From: JARRLC01 sp050290865
GTDB taxonomy: Bacteria > Pseudomonadota > Alphaproteobacteria > Rhizobiales > Rhodomicrobiaceae
Length of the DNA stretch: 40,913 bases
Assembly (NCBI GenBank): GCA_050290865.1
Contig: JBNKIW010000029.1
Location: 1 to 40,913, forward strand
Reading direction: 5' to 3'
The translations under genes were made by a program, and so were the position numbers. This document shows, piece after piece, positions 34,570 through 40,913 of this stretch (position 1 is its first letter; each line of letters begins with the position of its first letter). The notes beneath the pieces were generated by a model. The model saw only the letters and a program-made list of their open reading frames with translations, did no database searches and had not been told where the DNA came from.

Positions 34570-34890
34570 ATGATCGCGCTCACAGACAATGCCGTCTCCG
34601 CCGTCAGGCGCGCCATCGAAAAATCCGGCAAGGACGGCGCCGGGTTCCGCATCATGATCGAGACCGGCGGATGCGCGGGCTTCAAATACAAAATCGGCCT
34701 CGACCCCACCCCCCGCGAGGACGACGTCATCGTCGAAGCGAGCGGCGTCCGCGTGTTCATCGACCCCTTGTCCCAACCGATGCTGGATGGCGTAAGCGTC
34801 GATTTCATCGAGGAAATGGGGCGCGGCGGCTTCTCCTTCGATAACCCGAACGCGGGCAAGAGCTGCAACTGCGGCAAGTCGTTCTGCTGA
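34570..34890 (+). CDS. Nif-associated IscA/HesB Fe-S carrier
   Basis: A 106-residue A-type Fe-S carrier protein. The three conserved Cys are Cys35 in TGGCAGFKY and Cys99 and Cys101 in CNCGKSFC; an additional Cys106 ends the protein. It is the first gene of the nif operon, directly upstream of nifU, as in many diazotrophs (iscA-nif or iscN). It probably receives clusters from NifU and hands them to nitrogenase-maturing proteins. GGAGG lies five bases before the ATG. Confidence 0.93.
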   Translation: MIALTDNAVSAVRRAIEKSGKDGAGFRIMIETGGCAGFKYKIGLDPTPREDDVIVEASGVRVFIDPLSQPMLDGVSVDFIEEMGRGGFSFDNPNAGKSCNCGKSFC

Positions 34891-34909
34891 GGATCTGAGG
34901 GAACTGGGC

Positions 34910-35866
34910 ATGTGGGAATACACGGACAAGGTCAGGGACTACTTCTTCAACCCCCGCAATGCGGGCGAACTGGAAGGCGCCAACGCCGTCGGCGAGGTCG
35001 GCGCGATTGCCTGCGGGGACGCGCTCAAGCTGATGCTGAAGGTCAACCCCGAGACGGAGACCATTGAGGAGGCGAAATTCCAGACCTTCGGCTGCGGTTC
35101 GGCGATCGCGTCGTCCTCGGCGCTCACCGAACTCGTGATCGGGAAAACGCTCGACAACGCGCTGAAACTCACCAACGCCGACATCGCCGCGTTTCTCGGC
35201 GGGCTGCCACCGGAGAAAATGCACTGCTCGGTGATGGGCTACGAGGCGCTGCAGGCTGCTGTCGCCGATTTCCGGGGCGAGGAATGGGCCGACGATCACG
35301 AGGAAGGCGCGCTGATCTGCAAATGCTTCGGCGTCGATGAGGGCATGCTGGAGCGCGCCATCCGCGCCAACAAGCTGACGAGCCTCGAACAGGTGACGTT
35401 CTACACCAAGGCGGGTGGAAGCTGCGCGACCTGCGCTGAAGGGCTCGAAGCGGTGCTTGCCAGGACGAATGCCACAATGGTCAAGGAGGGCGTGCTGACG
35501 GCCGGGGAGGCTTTCGTCGCCAGCAGCGCCAAGGCTCCGGCAATCGAGGTGTCGGAGGACTTCGTGCCCCTCGAAGTGTTCAACAACGAACTGCTCACCC
35601 CACCCGCCAAGCCGAAACTGACGACTGTGCAGAAGGTCAAGCTGGTGGAGGAGGCCATCGAGGAGGTGCGCCCCTTCCTGCAGCGCGACAGCGGCGATTG
35701 CGAACTGATCGATGTCGATGGCGACAAGGTTCTGGTGAAGCTCACCGGCGCCTGCGTGAACTGCCAGCTCGCCTCGATGACCCTCGGCGGCGTGCAGGAG
35801 CGCGTCGTCAAGAAGGTGGGCCTCCCGATGCGGGTCATCCCCGTGCCCGCAGGCGGGGTGCACTGA
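34910..35866 (+). CDS. nifU: NifU Fe-S cluster scaffold
   Basis: NifU assembles [2Fe-2S] and [4Fe-4S] clusters for nitrogenase from sulfur supplied by NifS. All three domains are present in 318 residues. The IscU-like domain has Cys35, Cys62 and Cys106. The central ferredoxin-like domain has Cys137, Cys139, Cys172 and Cys175. Those seven numbers are as I remember for Azotobacter NifU. The C-terminal Nfu domain has Cys282 and Cys285 in CVNCQLASMTLGG. It starts 20 bases after the IscA gene, with AGGGA before the ATG. Confidence 0.97.
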   Translation: MWEYTDKVRDYFFNPRNAGELEGANAVGEVGAIACGDALKLMLKVNPETETIEEAKFQTFGCGSAIASSSALTELVIGKTLDNALKLTNADIAAFLGGLPPEKMHCSVMGYEALQAAVADFRGEEWADDHEEGALICKCFGVDEGMLERAIRANKLTSLEQVTFYTKAGGSCATCAEGLEAVLARTNATMVKEGVLTAGEAFVASSAKAPAIEVSEDFVPLEVFNNELLTPPAKPKLTTVQKVKLVEEAIEEVRPFLQRDSGDCELIDVDGDKVLVKLTGACVNCQLASMTLGGVQERVVKKVGLPMRVIPVPAGGVH

Positions 35867-35881
35867 GAAAGGGAACACGAT

Positions 35882-37090
35882 ATGCCGGAAACCAGGGCCG
35901 TCTATCTCGACAACAACGCCACGACGCGCGTCGATCCGCGGGTGGTGGAGGCGATGCTGCCGTTCTTCGCCGAGCAGTTCGGCAATCCGTCCTCGATGCA
36001 CGCCTTCGGCGCCAGGGTCGGCGGCGCGGTGAAGGAGGCGCGGGCGAAAGTCCAGGCGCTCCTCGGCGCCGCGTTCGACCACGAAATCGTCTTCACCTCC
36101 GGCGGCACCGAGAGCGACAATGCCGCCATCCTTTCGGCGCTGGAGATGAACCCGGCACGCACCGAAATCATCACCAGCGCGGTGGAGCACCCCGCCATCC
36201 TGTCCTTGTGCGAATATCTGCAGAAGTCGCGAGGTGTGAGGGTCCATTGCATCCCCGTGGACGGCAAGGGGCGTCTCGATGAGGACGCCTACGCCGCCGC
36301 TCTGTGCGACAAGACCGCCATCGTCTCCTTCATGTGGGCAAACAACGAGACCGGCACGCTGTTCCCTGTCGCGCGGCTCGCGGAGATGGCCCGCCAAGCG
36401 GGCGCGCTGTTCCACACCGACGCCGTCCAGGCCGTGGGCAAGGTGCCCATCGACTTGAAATCGACCGGCATCGACATGCTGTCGCTGTCCGGCCACAAGC
36501 TGCACGGGCCGAAAGGCATCGGCGCGCTCTATGTCCGCCGCGGCGTGCGCTTCAAATCGCTGCTGAAGGGCGGGCACCAGGAACGCGGCCGCCGCGCGGG
36601 CACCGAGAATACGCCCGCCATCATCGGTCTGGGCACGGCGGCGGAGCTGACGTCCAAAAACATGGCCGCTGACATGGCGAGAATCGCTGGCTTGCGTGAC
36701 CGGCTGGAACAGGGCCTTTTGCAGCGTATCGGCAATTCTTTCGTCACCGGCGACCCCGATAACCGCACGCCGAACACCGCCAATGTCGCCTTCGAATATA
36801 TCGAGGGCGAAGCGATCCTCCTCCTTCTCAACCGCGCGGGGATAGCGGCATCCTCCGGCTCGGCCTGCACCTCCGGCTCGCTGGAGCCGAGCCACGTCAT
36901 GCGGGCGATGGGCGTTCCCTACACCGCGGCGCACGGCGCGATCCGCTTCTCCTTCTCGCGCGAAAACACCGGCGAGGACGTCGATCATGTGCTTGCCGTC
37001 ATGCCGGAGATCATTGCCAAACTGCGCGACCTGTCGCCCTACTGGAGCAAGGACGGCAAGGCGCAAGGCTTCGAGCCGGCCTATGCCTGA
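35882..37090 (+). CDS. nifS: NifS cysteine desulfurase
   Basis: A PLP enzyme that takes sulfur from cysteine for NifU. The 402-residue protein has His103 stacking on PLP (SAVEHPAIL), the PLP-binding Lys206 in SLSGHKLHGPKG, and the catalytic Cys329 in ASSGSACTSGSLEPSHV. The short loop around this Cys is of the NifS/IscS type rather than the SufS type. It starts 16 bases after nifU, with AGGGA upstream of the ATG. Confidence 0.97.
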   Translation: MPETRAVYLDNNATTRVDPRVVEAMLPFFAEQFGNPSSMHAFGARVGGAVKEARAKVQALLGAAFDHEIVFTSGGTESDNAAILSALEMNPARTEIITSAVEHPAILSLCEYLQKSRGVRVHCIPVDGKGRLDEDAYAAALCDKTAIVSFMWANNETGTLFPVARLAEMARQAGALFHTDAVQAVGKVPIDLKSTGIDMLSLSGHKLHGPKGIGALYVRRGVRFKSLLKGGHQERGRRAGTENTPAIIGLGTAAELTSKNMAADMARIAGLRDRLEQGLLQRIGNSFVTGDPDNRTPNTANVAFEYIEGEAILLLLNRAGIAASSGSACTSGSLEPSHVMRAMGVPYTAAHGAIRFSFSRENTGEDVDHVLAVMPEIIAKLRDLSPYWSKDGKAQGFEPAYA

Positions 37091-37208
37091 GCCCCGGTCC
37101 GTCCCCAAGCTCAGGCGGAAGCCGGTGCGCCCGGCCGCCGGGGCCACATATGGCCGTGGCTTCCCGGCGGTCGCATTCCGCGCGCCCGGCGCTGAGGCGA
37201 GGACAAGC

Positions 37209-37631
37209 GTGGCGAAAGCTTTGATCATTCCACCGGCGTTCTGGGGCGTAACCTATGAGGGCGCACGCTACCCGGGTGCGCCGGGCGTCGAAGGCGTGGC
37301 GGGCGGCGCGAACTGCCAGCAATTTGCGTATGAGTTGCTGCGCTACAACGGCTTCATCATTTCCGATATGCGCTCCAGCGAGCTGTGGGCCGATAGGGCG
37401 GACACGGCGCATGCCCTACCCCCGCTCCAACCCGGCGATCTGCTGCTCTTTCACAGCAAGCCCGAGGCGTGGGGCGCGCATGTCGCGCTTTTGCTCGGCG
37501 GCGACGCGGCCATTCATCTGGCGAAGCATGTGGGGCGGCCAGCAATCTGGACGCTCGCCGATTTCGCCGCTCATCCCCACTACACCTTTTTCATCGGCGC
37601 CAAGCGCCCCATCCGGCGGAGGTTCACATGA
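37209..37631 (+). CDS. NlpC/P60-like cysteine hydrolase inside the nif operon
   Basis: The sequence has a catalytic-type Cys in GGANCQQFAYELLRYNG, the PGDLLLFHS turn, a His in GAHVALLLGG and a third His in AAIHLAKH, the order found in NlpC/P60 papain-like hydrolases. The GTG at 37209 has GAGGA five bases upstream and gives 140 residues. An ATG at 37083, overlapping the nifS stop, would add 42 Arg/Pro-rich residues. No signal peptide is seen, so the protein is probably cytoplasmic. Its stop overlaps the nifV start (ATGA). A peptidoglycan or amidase-like activity is expected from the family; its role beside nif genes is unknown. Confidence 0.72.
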   Translation: MAKALIIPPAFWGVTYEGARYPGAPGVEGVAGGANCQQFAYELLRYNGFIISDMRSSELWADRADTAHALPPLQPGDLLLFHSKPEAWGAHVALLLGGDAAIHLAKHVGRPAIWTLADFAAHPHYTFFIGAKRPIRRRFT

Positions 37632-38776
37632 GCTGCAAGGCGACCCGCGTCGTCCTCAACGACACCACGTTGCGCGACGGCGAGCAGGCACCGGGCGTCG
37701 CCTTCACGCTGGCCGAGAAACTGGCGATCGCGCGGACCCTCGCCAATGCCGGGGTGCCGGAGATCGAGGCCGGGACGCCTGCCATGGGCACGGAGGAAGT
37801 CGTGCATATTCAGGAGCTTGCCGCGGATCGCATACCGGCGCGGCTGATTGCCTGGGGGCGCATGCGCGCCTCTGACGCGGATGCCGCGCGCGCAAGCGGG
37901 GTGCGCATGGCGAACCTGTCGATCCCGGTATCCGACATTCAGCTTGCGGCGAAGTTCGGCGCCGGGCGCGACTACGCGCTGGAAGCGATCGCGCGGGTCG
38001 TACCGTATGCGCGCGGGCTGGGGCTGGACGTCGCGGTCGGCTGCGAGGACGCTTCGCGGGCCGACGCCGATTTCCTTTGCCAAGTGGCCGAAGCCGCCGA
38101 ACGGGCGGGCGCGCGCCGCGTGCGCCTCGCCGACACGCTGGGCGTGCTCGACCCGTTCTCCACCGCGGCGATGGTCGCGAAACTGCGTGCCGCCGCATCG
38201 CTGGAGATCGAAATCCACGCCCATGACGATCTCGGCCTCGCCACCGCCAACACGCTCGCCGCCATCCGCGCGGGCGCGACACATGCGAGCGTGACGGTTG
38301 TCGGCCTCGGCGAACGGGCGGGCAATGCGCCGCTCGAAGAGGTCGCCGTCGCCACCCGGACGCTTCACGGCATCGACACCGGCGTCGATCTGACCCGTCT
38401 TGCCGAAGTCGCGGAAATCGTCGCGCGCGCCTCGGGCCGCTCGATCCCGGAGGGCAAGGCCATCGTCGGCGGCGCCGTCTTCACCCACGAATCCGGCATC
38501 CATGTGAACGGCCTTCTCAAAGACAAACGCAGCTATGAAGCGCTGGACCCGTCCCTGCTCGGCCGCCGGCATCGCATCGTGCTCGGCAAACATTCGGGCC
38601 TGTCGGCGGTGCGGGCGGCGCTCGCGCGCCACGGCATCAACGGCGAACCCGCGCTGGTCCGTTCCGTGCTGGCGCTGGTCAAGGCGCACGCCACGCGCAC
38701 CAAGCGTGCGGTGCCCATGGCACGGCTGCCCCAACTCCTGGCCGCTGCCCGCCTTTCTGAAGGAGACGCCGCATGA
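37628..38776 (+). CDS. nifV: Homocitrate synthase
   Basis: NifV condenses acetyl-CoA with 2-oxoglutarate to make homocitrate, the organic ligand of the nitrogenase FeMo cofactor. The 382-residue protein belongs to the DRE-TIM metallolyase family: NDTTLRDGEQAPGVAF near the N-terminus, metal-binding HAHDDLGLATANT, GLGERAGNAPLEE and the HESGIHVNG motif. The ATG at 37628 overlaps the preceding stop by four bases. The longer frame leftward is not coding. Isopropylmalate synthase is excluded by context and length. Confidence 0.93.
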   Translation: MSCKATRVVLNDTTLRDGEQAPGVAFTLAEKLAIARTLANAGVPEIEAGTPAMGTEEVVHIQELAADRIPARLIAWGRMRASDADAARASGVRMANLSIPVSDIQLAAKFGAGRDYALEAIARVVPYARGLGLDVAVGCEDASRADADFLCQVAEAAERAGARRVRLADTLGVLDPFSTAAMVAKLRAAASLEIEIHAHDDLGLATANTLAAIRAGATHASVTVVGLGERAGNAPLEEVAVATRTLHGIDTGVDLTRLAEVAEIVARASGRSIPEGKAIVGGAVFTHESGIHVNGLLKDKRSYEALDPSLLGRRHRIVLGKHSGLSAVRAALARHGINGEPALVRSVLALVKAHATRTKRAVPMARLPQLLAAARLSEGDAA

Positions 38777-39534
38777 CCGGGGCGGTCCGCCCACTCGAAA
38801 CGTCTCTCGCCGCAGACGGACGCGCCTCGCTCCGGCAGCTCGTCCGTGGTGATCTCGCCTGCGTCCGCAACCGCGACCCCGCGGCACGCACCCTCATCGA
38901 GACACTCGTCACCTATCCCGGCGTGCACGCCATGATCTGGCACCGGCTGGCACACTGGCTGTGGGCGCGGGGCTTCAAATTTCCAGCGCGTTTCCTGTCC
39001 TGGCTCGGACGCTTCCTCTCCAACGTGGATATCCACCCCGGCGCGCGGATCGGCCCGCGCTGCTTCATCGACCATGGCGCGGGCGTCGTCATCGGCGAGA
39101 CAGCGGTCGTCGGCGCCGATGTCACGCTCTATCACGGCGTCACGCTTGGCGGCACGTCCTGGTCACCGGGCCGGCGCCATCCCACCCTCGAAGACGGCGT
39201 CCTCGTCGGCGCGGGGGCGAAAATCCTGGGCGCCATCACCATCGGGCGCGGCGCGCGGGTCGGCGCCAATTCGGTGGTCATCGAGGACGTGCCCGCGGCC
39301 GTGACCGTCGTCGGCATTCCCGGCAGGGTCGTGCGCGAACCCCGTGAACGCCGCCGCCTCGCCGATGGCCGTATCGACCTGGAACATCACCAGATGCCGG
39401 ACCCGGTGGGCGAAGCTATCCGGTCGCTTCTCGATCGCATCGAGTTTCTGGAGGCGCGTCTCGCCCATCTGCAGAGCGCGGTGAGAACGCCGCGGCGCCA
39501 GGCAACCGAACCAGCAGAAGGACCGCTTGTATGA
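38773..39534 (+). CDS. cysE: Serine O-acetyltransferase
   Basis: CysE makes O-acetylserine, the precursor of cysteine, here presumably to feed NifS during nitrogen fixation. The 253-residue protein has a helical N-terminal part (TLIETLVTYPGVHAMIWHRLAH). A left-handed beta-helix of hexapeptide repeats follows, with SNVDIHPGARIG, the DHGAGVVIGETA active-site segment and YHGVTLGG. A polar C-terminal tail follows. It overlaps nifV and nifW by four bases each (ATGA), as in the Azotobacter nifV-cysE-nifW order. Confidence 0.95.
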   Translation: MTGAVRPLETSLAADGRASLRQLVRGDLACVRNRDPAARTLIETLVTYPGVHAMIWHRLAHWLWARGFKFPARFLSWLGRFLSNVDIHPGARIGPRCFIDHGAGVVIGETAVVGADVTLYHGVTLGGTSWSPGRRHPTLEDGVLVGAGAKILGAITIGRGARVGANSVVIEDVPAAVTVVGIPGRVVREPRERRRLADGRIDLEHHQMPDPVGEAIRSLLDRIEFLEARLAHLQSAVRTPRRQATEPAEGPLV

Positions 39535-39845
39535 CGACACTTGCCTTACTGCAGACGCTCTCCTCGGCGGAAGAGTTCTTCGAGGCGCTGAATGTGCCTT
39601 ACGATCCGGCGGTGTTGCGGGTCGCGCGCCTCCATATTCTGCGGCGCATGGGCGAGTATCTCGCGAGCGAAGACCTCGACGGGCTCCCCGATGCCGTCGT
39701 GGCGGCCCGCTGTCGCTCGACGCTGGAGCGCGCGTACGAAGATTTCCGGCAGTCCAGCCCGATCCAGGAGCGCGTTTTCAAGGTTCTGAAGAGCGCGGTG
39801 ACGCCGACAGCCAAGCCTTTCGTGCCCATGGACGACCTGTTCTGA
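39531..39845 (+). CDS. nifW: NifW nitrogenase-protecting protein
   Basis: A 104-residue protein with NifW features: LSSAEEFFEALNVPYDP at the start, VARLHILRRMGEYL, and ERVFKVLKSAVTPT followed by FVPMDDLF. NifW associates with the MoFe protein and is thought to protect it from oxygen. It overlaps cysE by four bases and is the last gene of the operon. No T-rich terminator follows; an imperfect inverted repeat, CCTGTTTG...CGAACAGG, lies at about 39918-39940. Confidence 0.92.
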   Translation: MTTLALLQTLSSAEEFFEALNVPYDPAVLRVARLHILRRMGEYLASEDLDGLPDAVVAARCRSTLERAYEDFRQSSPIQERVFKVLKSAVTPTAKPFVPMDDLF

Positions 39846-39998
39846 GCGGCGCCTGCGCTGGCGGGCATCCTCCGCTCCGCTTCCCACGCGCAGAACTGTG
39901 GACAGTCCTTGAATGACCTGTTTGTGAAACGCGAACAGGGATTGACCGCTCGCATAATAAGCGTCAAATCTCGGTAAAAGTCCGGTCGTGTGGGCGGG

Positions 39999-40026
39999 TT
40001 GACATCGCTTCATCGTGCGGTATCGA
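39999..40026 (+). promoter_or_regulatory. Candidate sigma-70 promoter of the small secreted protein gene
   Basis: A perfect -35 TTGACA (39999-40004) and TATCGA (40021-40026) are separated by 16 bases, about 100 bases before the ATG. This suggests the gene is not part of the nif operon. Confidence 0.45.
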
Positions 40027-40124
40027 GTACGGCATTTCGGGATACCGTTTGGTCGTGTTTTGCGCGCGTCGTTGGTTGCCTGCTTCATCCATGCCCGAAT
40101 GATGGATCAGCAGGAGGCCTTATC

Positions 40125-40595
40125 ATGAACAATAATGCGCACATGCCCCCCGGTGGAATTGTCCTGTCCGTGAAAGCTGTCGCTTTCTTCTTCCTTCGCC
40201 GGTCCGCCGTCGCGCTGGCGGCGGTTCTAGTTCTGTTTGCACTGATGCCCGGTCAGGCGACCGCTGAGCGCGGACGCCGCAGCCTCGCGGGCTCATGGAG
40301 CGGCGGCGGATGGGTGTCCTTCGCCGGAGGGCCACGGGAGCGGGCGCGCTGCCGGGTCCGTTATGTGCCGGCATCAAGACGGCGTTTCAGGCTGTCGGCG
40401 ACATGCGCCACGGAGTCCGGGCGCGTCTCGCAAACGGCAACGGTGCGGAAATCGGGCGCCAACTCCTACGCGGGCAGCTTCTACAACAGCGAATATGACG
40501 TCTCCGGTTCGATCTACATCACCGTGCGCGGCAACAGGCAAAAGGCCACGCTGCGGAGCAGCGGCGGTTCGGCGGTGCTGACCCTGCATCGCTGA
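40125..40595 (+). CDS. Small secreted or membrane-tethered beta-rich protein
   Basis: A 156-residue protein of unknown function. The N-terminus has a Sec signal or anchor (RRSAVALAAVLVLFALMPGQATA). The mature part begins GSWSGGGWVSFAGG and contains a Cys in RARCRVRY and another in SATCATESGRVSQTA, likely forming a disulfide. Alternating polar and hydrophobic residues suggest a small beta-barrel, as in other alphaproteobacterial envelope proteins of this look. AGGAGG lies eight bases before the ATG. It has its own candidate promoter and a hairpin downstream. Confidence 0.8.
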   Translation: MNNNAHMPPGGIVLSVKAVAFFFLRRSAVALAAVLVLFALMPGQATAERGRRSLAGSWSGGGWVSFAGGPRERARCRVRYVPASRRRFRLSATCATESGRVSQTATVRKSGANSYAGSFYNSEYDVSGSIYITVRGNRQKATLRSSGGSAVLTLHR

Positions 40596-40613
40596 CGCGC
40601 AATCCCCGCGCGC

Positions 40614-40637
40614 CCCTGCCGGATCGCCCCGGCAGGG
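40614..40637 (+). terminator. Stem-loop after the small secreted protein gene
   Basis: CCCTGCCGG and CCGGCAGGG form a perfect 9-bp stem around six bases, 18 bases after the stop. There is no T-run, so it is a weak or Rho-assisted terminator at best. Confidence 0.45.
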
Positions 40638-40755
40638 CCAATGGTGTGGATGAGCGCCGGGCGGCTAAGCGGAGGGAGAAGCGGCGCCGGGCTGGCCCCC
40701 ATTCGCGCTAACGTATGTTCTTGACCCCAAGAATCGTCTGTGATTCCCAGTTGGG

Positions 40756-40913
40756 ATGACAAACGAATCATTGCTCGACAAGGATTGGGATGCTGCGGTC
40801 GCCAGGTTCGGCGGGGCGGAGCATTTGGAGAATGAAGCGCGCCCTGGGCGTGTTCCGGCGGGTTCGCGCCCTCAAATGTGCCAGTGATCTTCTCCGGCTG
40901 ACGCTGGCTTATT
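40756..40913 (+). pseudogene. IS4-type transposase, N-terminal part, frameshifted, cut by window end
   Basis: The ATG at 40756 opens SLLDKDWDAAVARFGGAEHLENEAR, broken here from the usual continuation. The expected continuation ALGVFRRVRALKCASDLLRLTLAY lies in the next frame (from 40832). Together they match the start of IS4-family transposases. Restoring one frame needs two added bases in the GCGCGCC stretch at about 40837-40843. The probable end of the element, around GTATGTTCTTGACCCC, lies near 40712. The rest of the gene is outside the window. Confidence 0.65.

Noticed and set aside
34805..37228. 807-residue open frame antisense to nifU and nifS
   Set aside because: It lies opposite genes with full family motifs; long antisense frames are expected in GC-rich DNA and it shows no recognisable domain.
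39918..39940. TGT...ACA pair after nifW as a second NifA site
   Set aside because: The spacing is nine or thirteen bases rather than ten and no sigma-54 promoter follows.

Overview
The window is GC-rich, densely coding DNA from an alphaproteobacterium, most likely of the Hyphomicrobiales (Rhizobiales). The pointers are an Irr-type Fur regulator facing fabA-fabB-fabI, a BoxR-controlled aerobic benzoyl-CoA (box) operon, a PlcP/Agt-like lipid-remodelling pair, a TakP-like TRAP transporter, and a nif operon preceded by a NifA site and a sigma-54 promoter. The genus cannot be fixed from the sequence alone.

Layout. Positions 1-750 are debris of at least two insertion sequences. Next, on the minus strand, comes a dctP-dctQ-dctM TRAP operon ending in mtnA (763-5456). 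Positions 5985-13769 hold loosely linked accessory genes: a membrane-anchored Sel1/TPR-like protein, a large secreted SGNH hydrolase, an alpha-carbonic anhydrase, an orphan ECF sigma factor, half of an NRPS condensation domain as a free-standing gene, and the plcP-agt pair. Irr and the unsaturated fatty-acid genes fabA, fabB and fabI follow (14011-17395), closed by a strong terminator. The box region (17482-26775) is a minus-strand run: 4-hydroxylaminobenzoate-lyase-like protein, alpha/beta hydrolase, boxC, boxB, boxA, and a feruloyl-CoA-synthase-type ligase. The divergent boxR lies upstream.

Positions 26776-32120 are core translation genes (infC, rpmI, rplT, pheS, pheT, all minus). infC appears to start at a rare AUC codon. 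A glycosyltransferase and an alpha/beta hydrolase lead into the nif operon (34454-39845): NifA site, possible IHF site, sigma-54 promoter, iscA-nif, nifU, nifS, an unexpected NlpC/P60-like protein, nifV, cysE, nifW. The last four genes overlap by 4 bases each. A small secreted protein and the frameshifted beginning of an IS4-type transposase end the window.

How the genes fit together. NifU, NifS and IscA build Fe-S clusters for nitrogenase, CysE supplies the O-acetylserine from which the cysteine used by NifS is made, NifV makes homocitrate for FeMo-co, and NifW protects the MoFe protein. BoxA/BoxB/BoxC epoxidise and open the ring of benzoyl-CoA. The downstream aldehyde dehydrogenase (boxD) and the nitrogenase structural genes are not in this window. 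Gene identities rest on motif and family recognition by eye; no database search was run.
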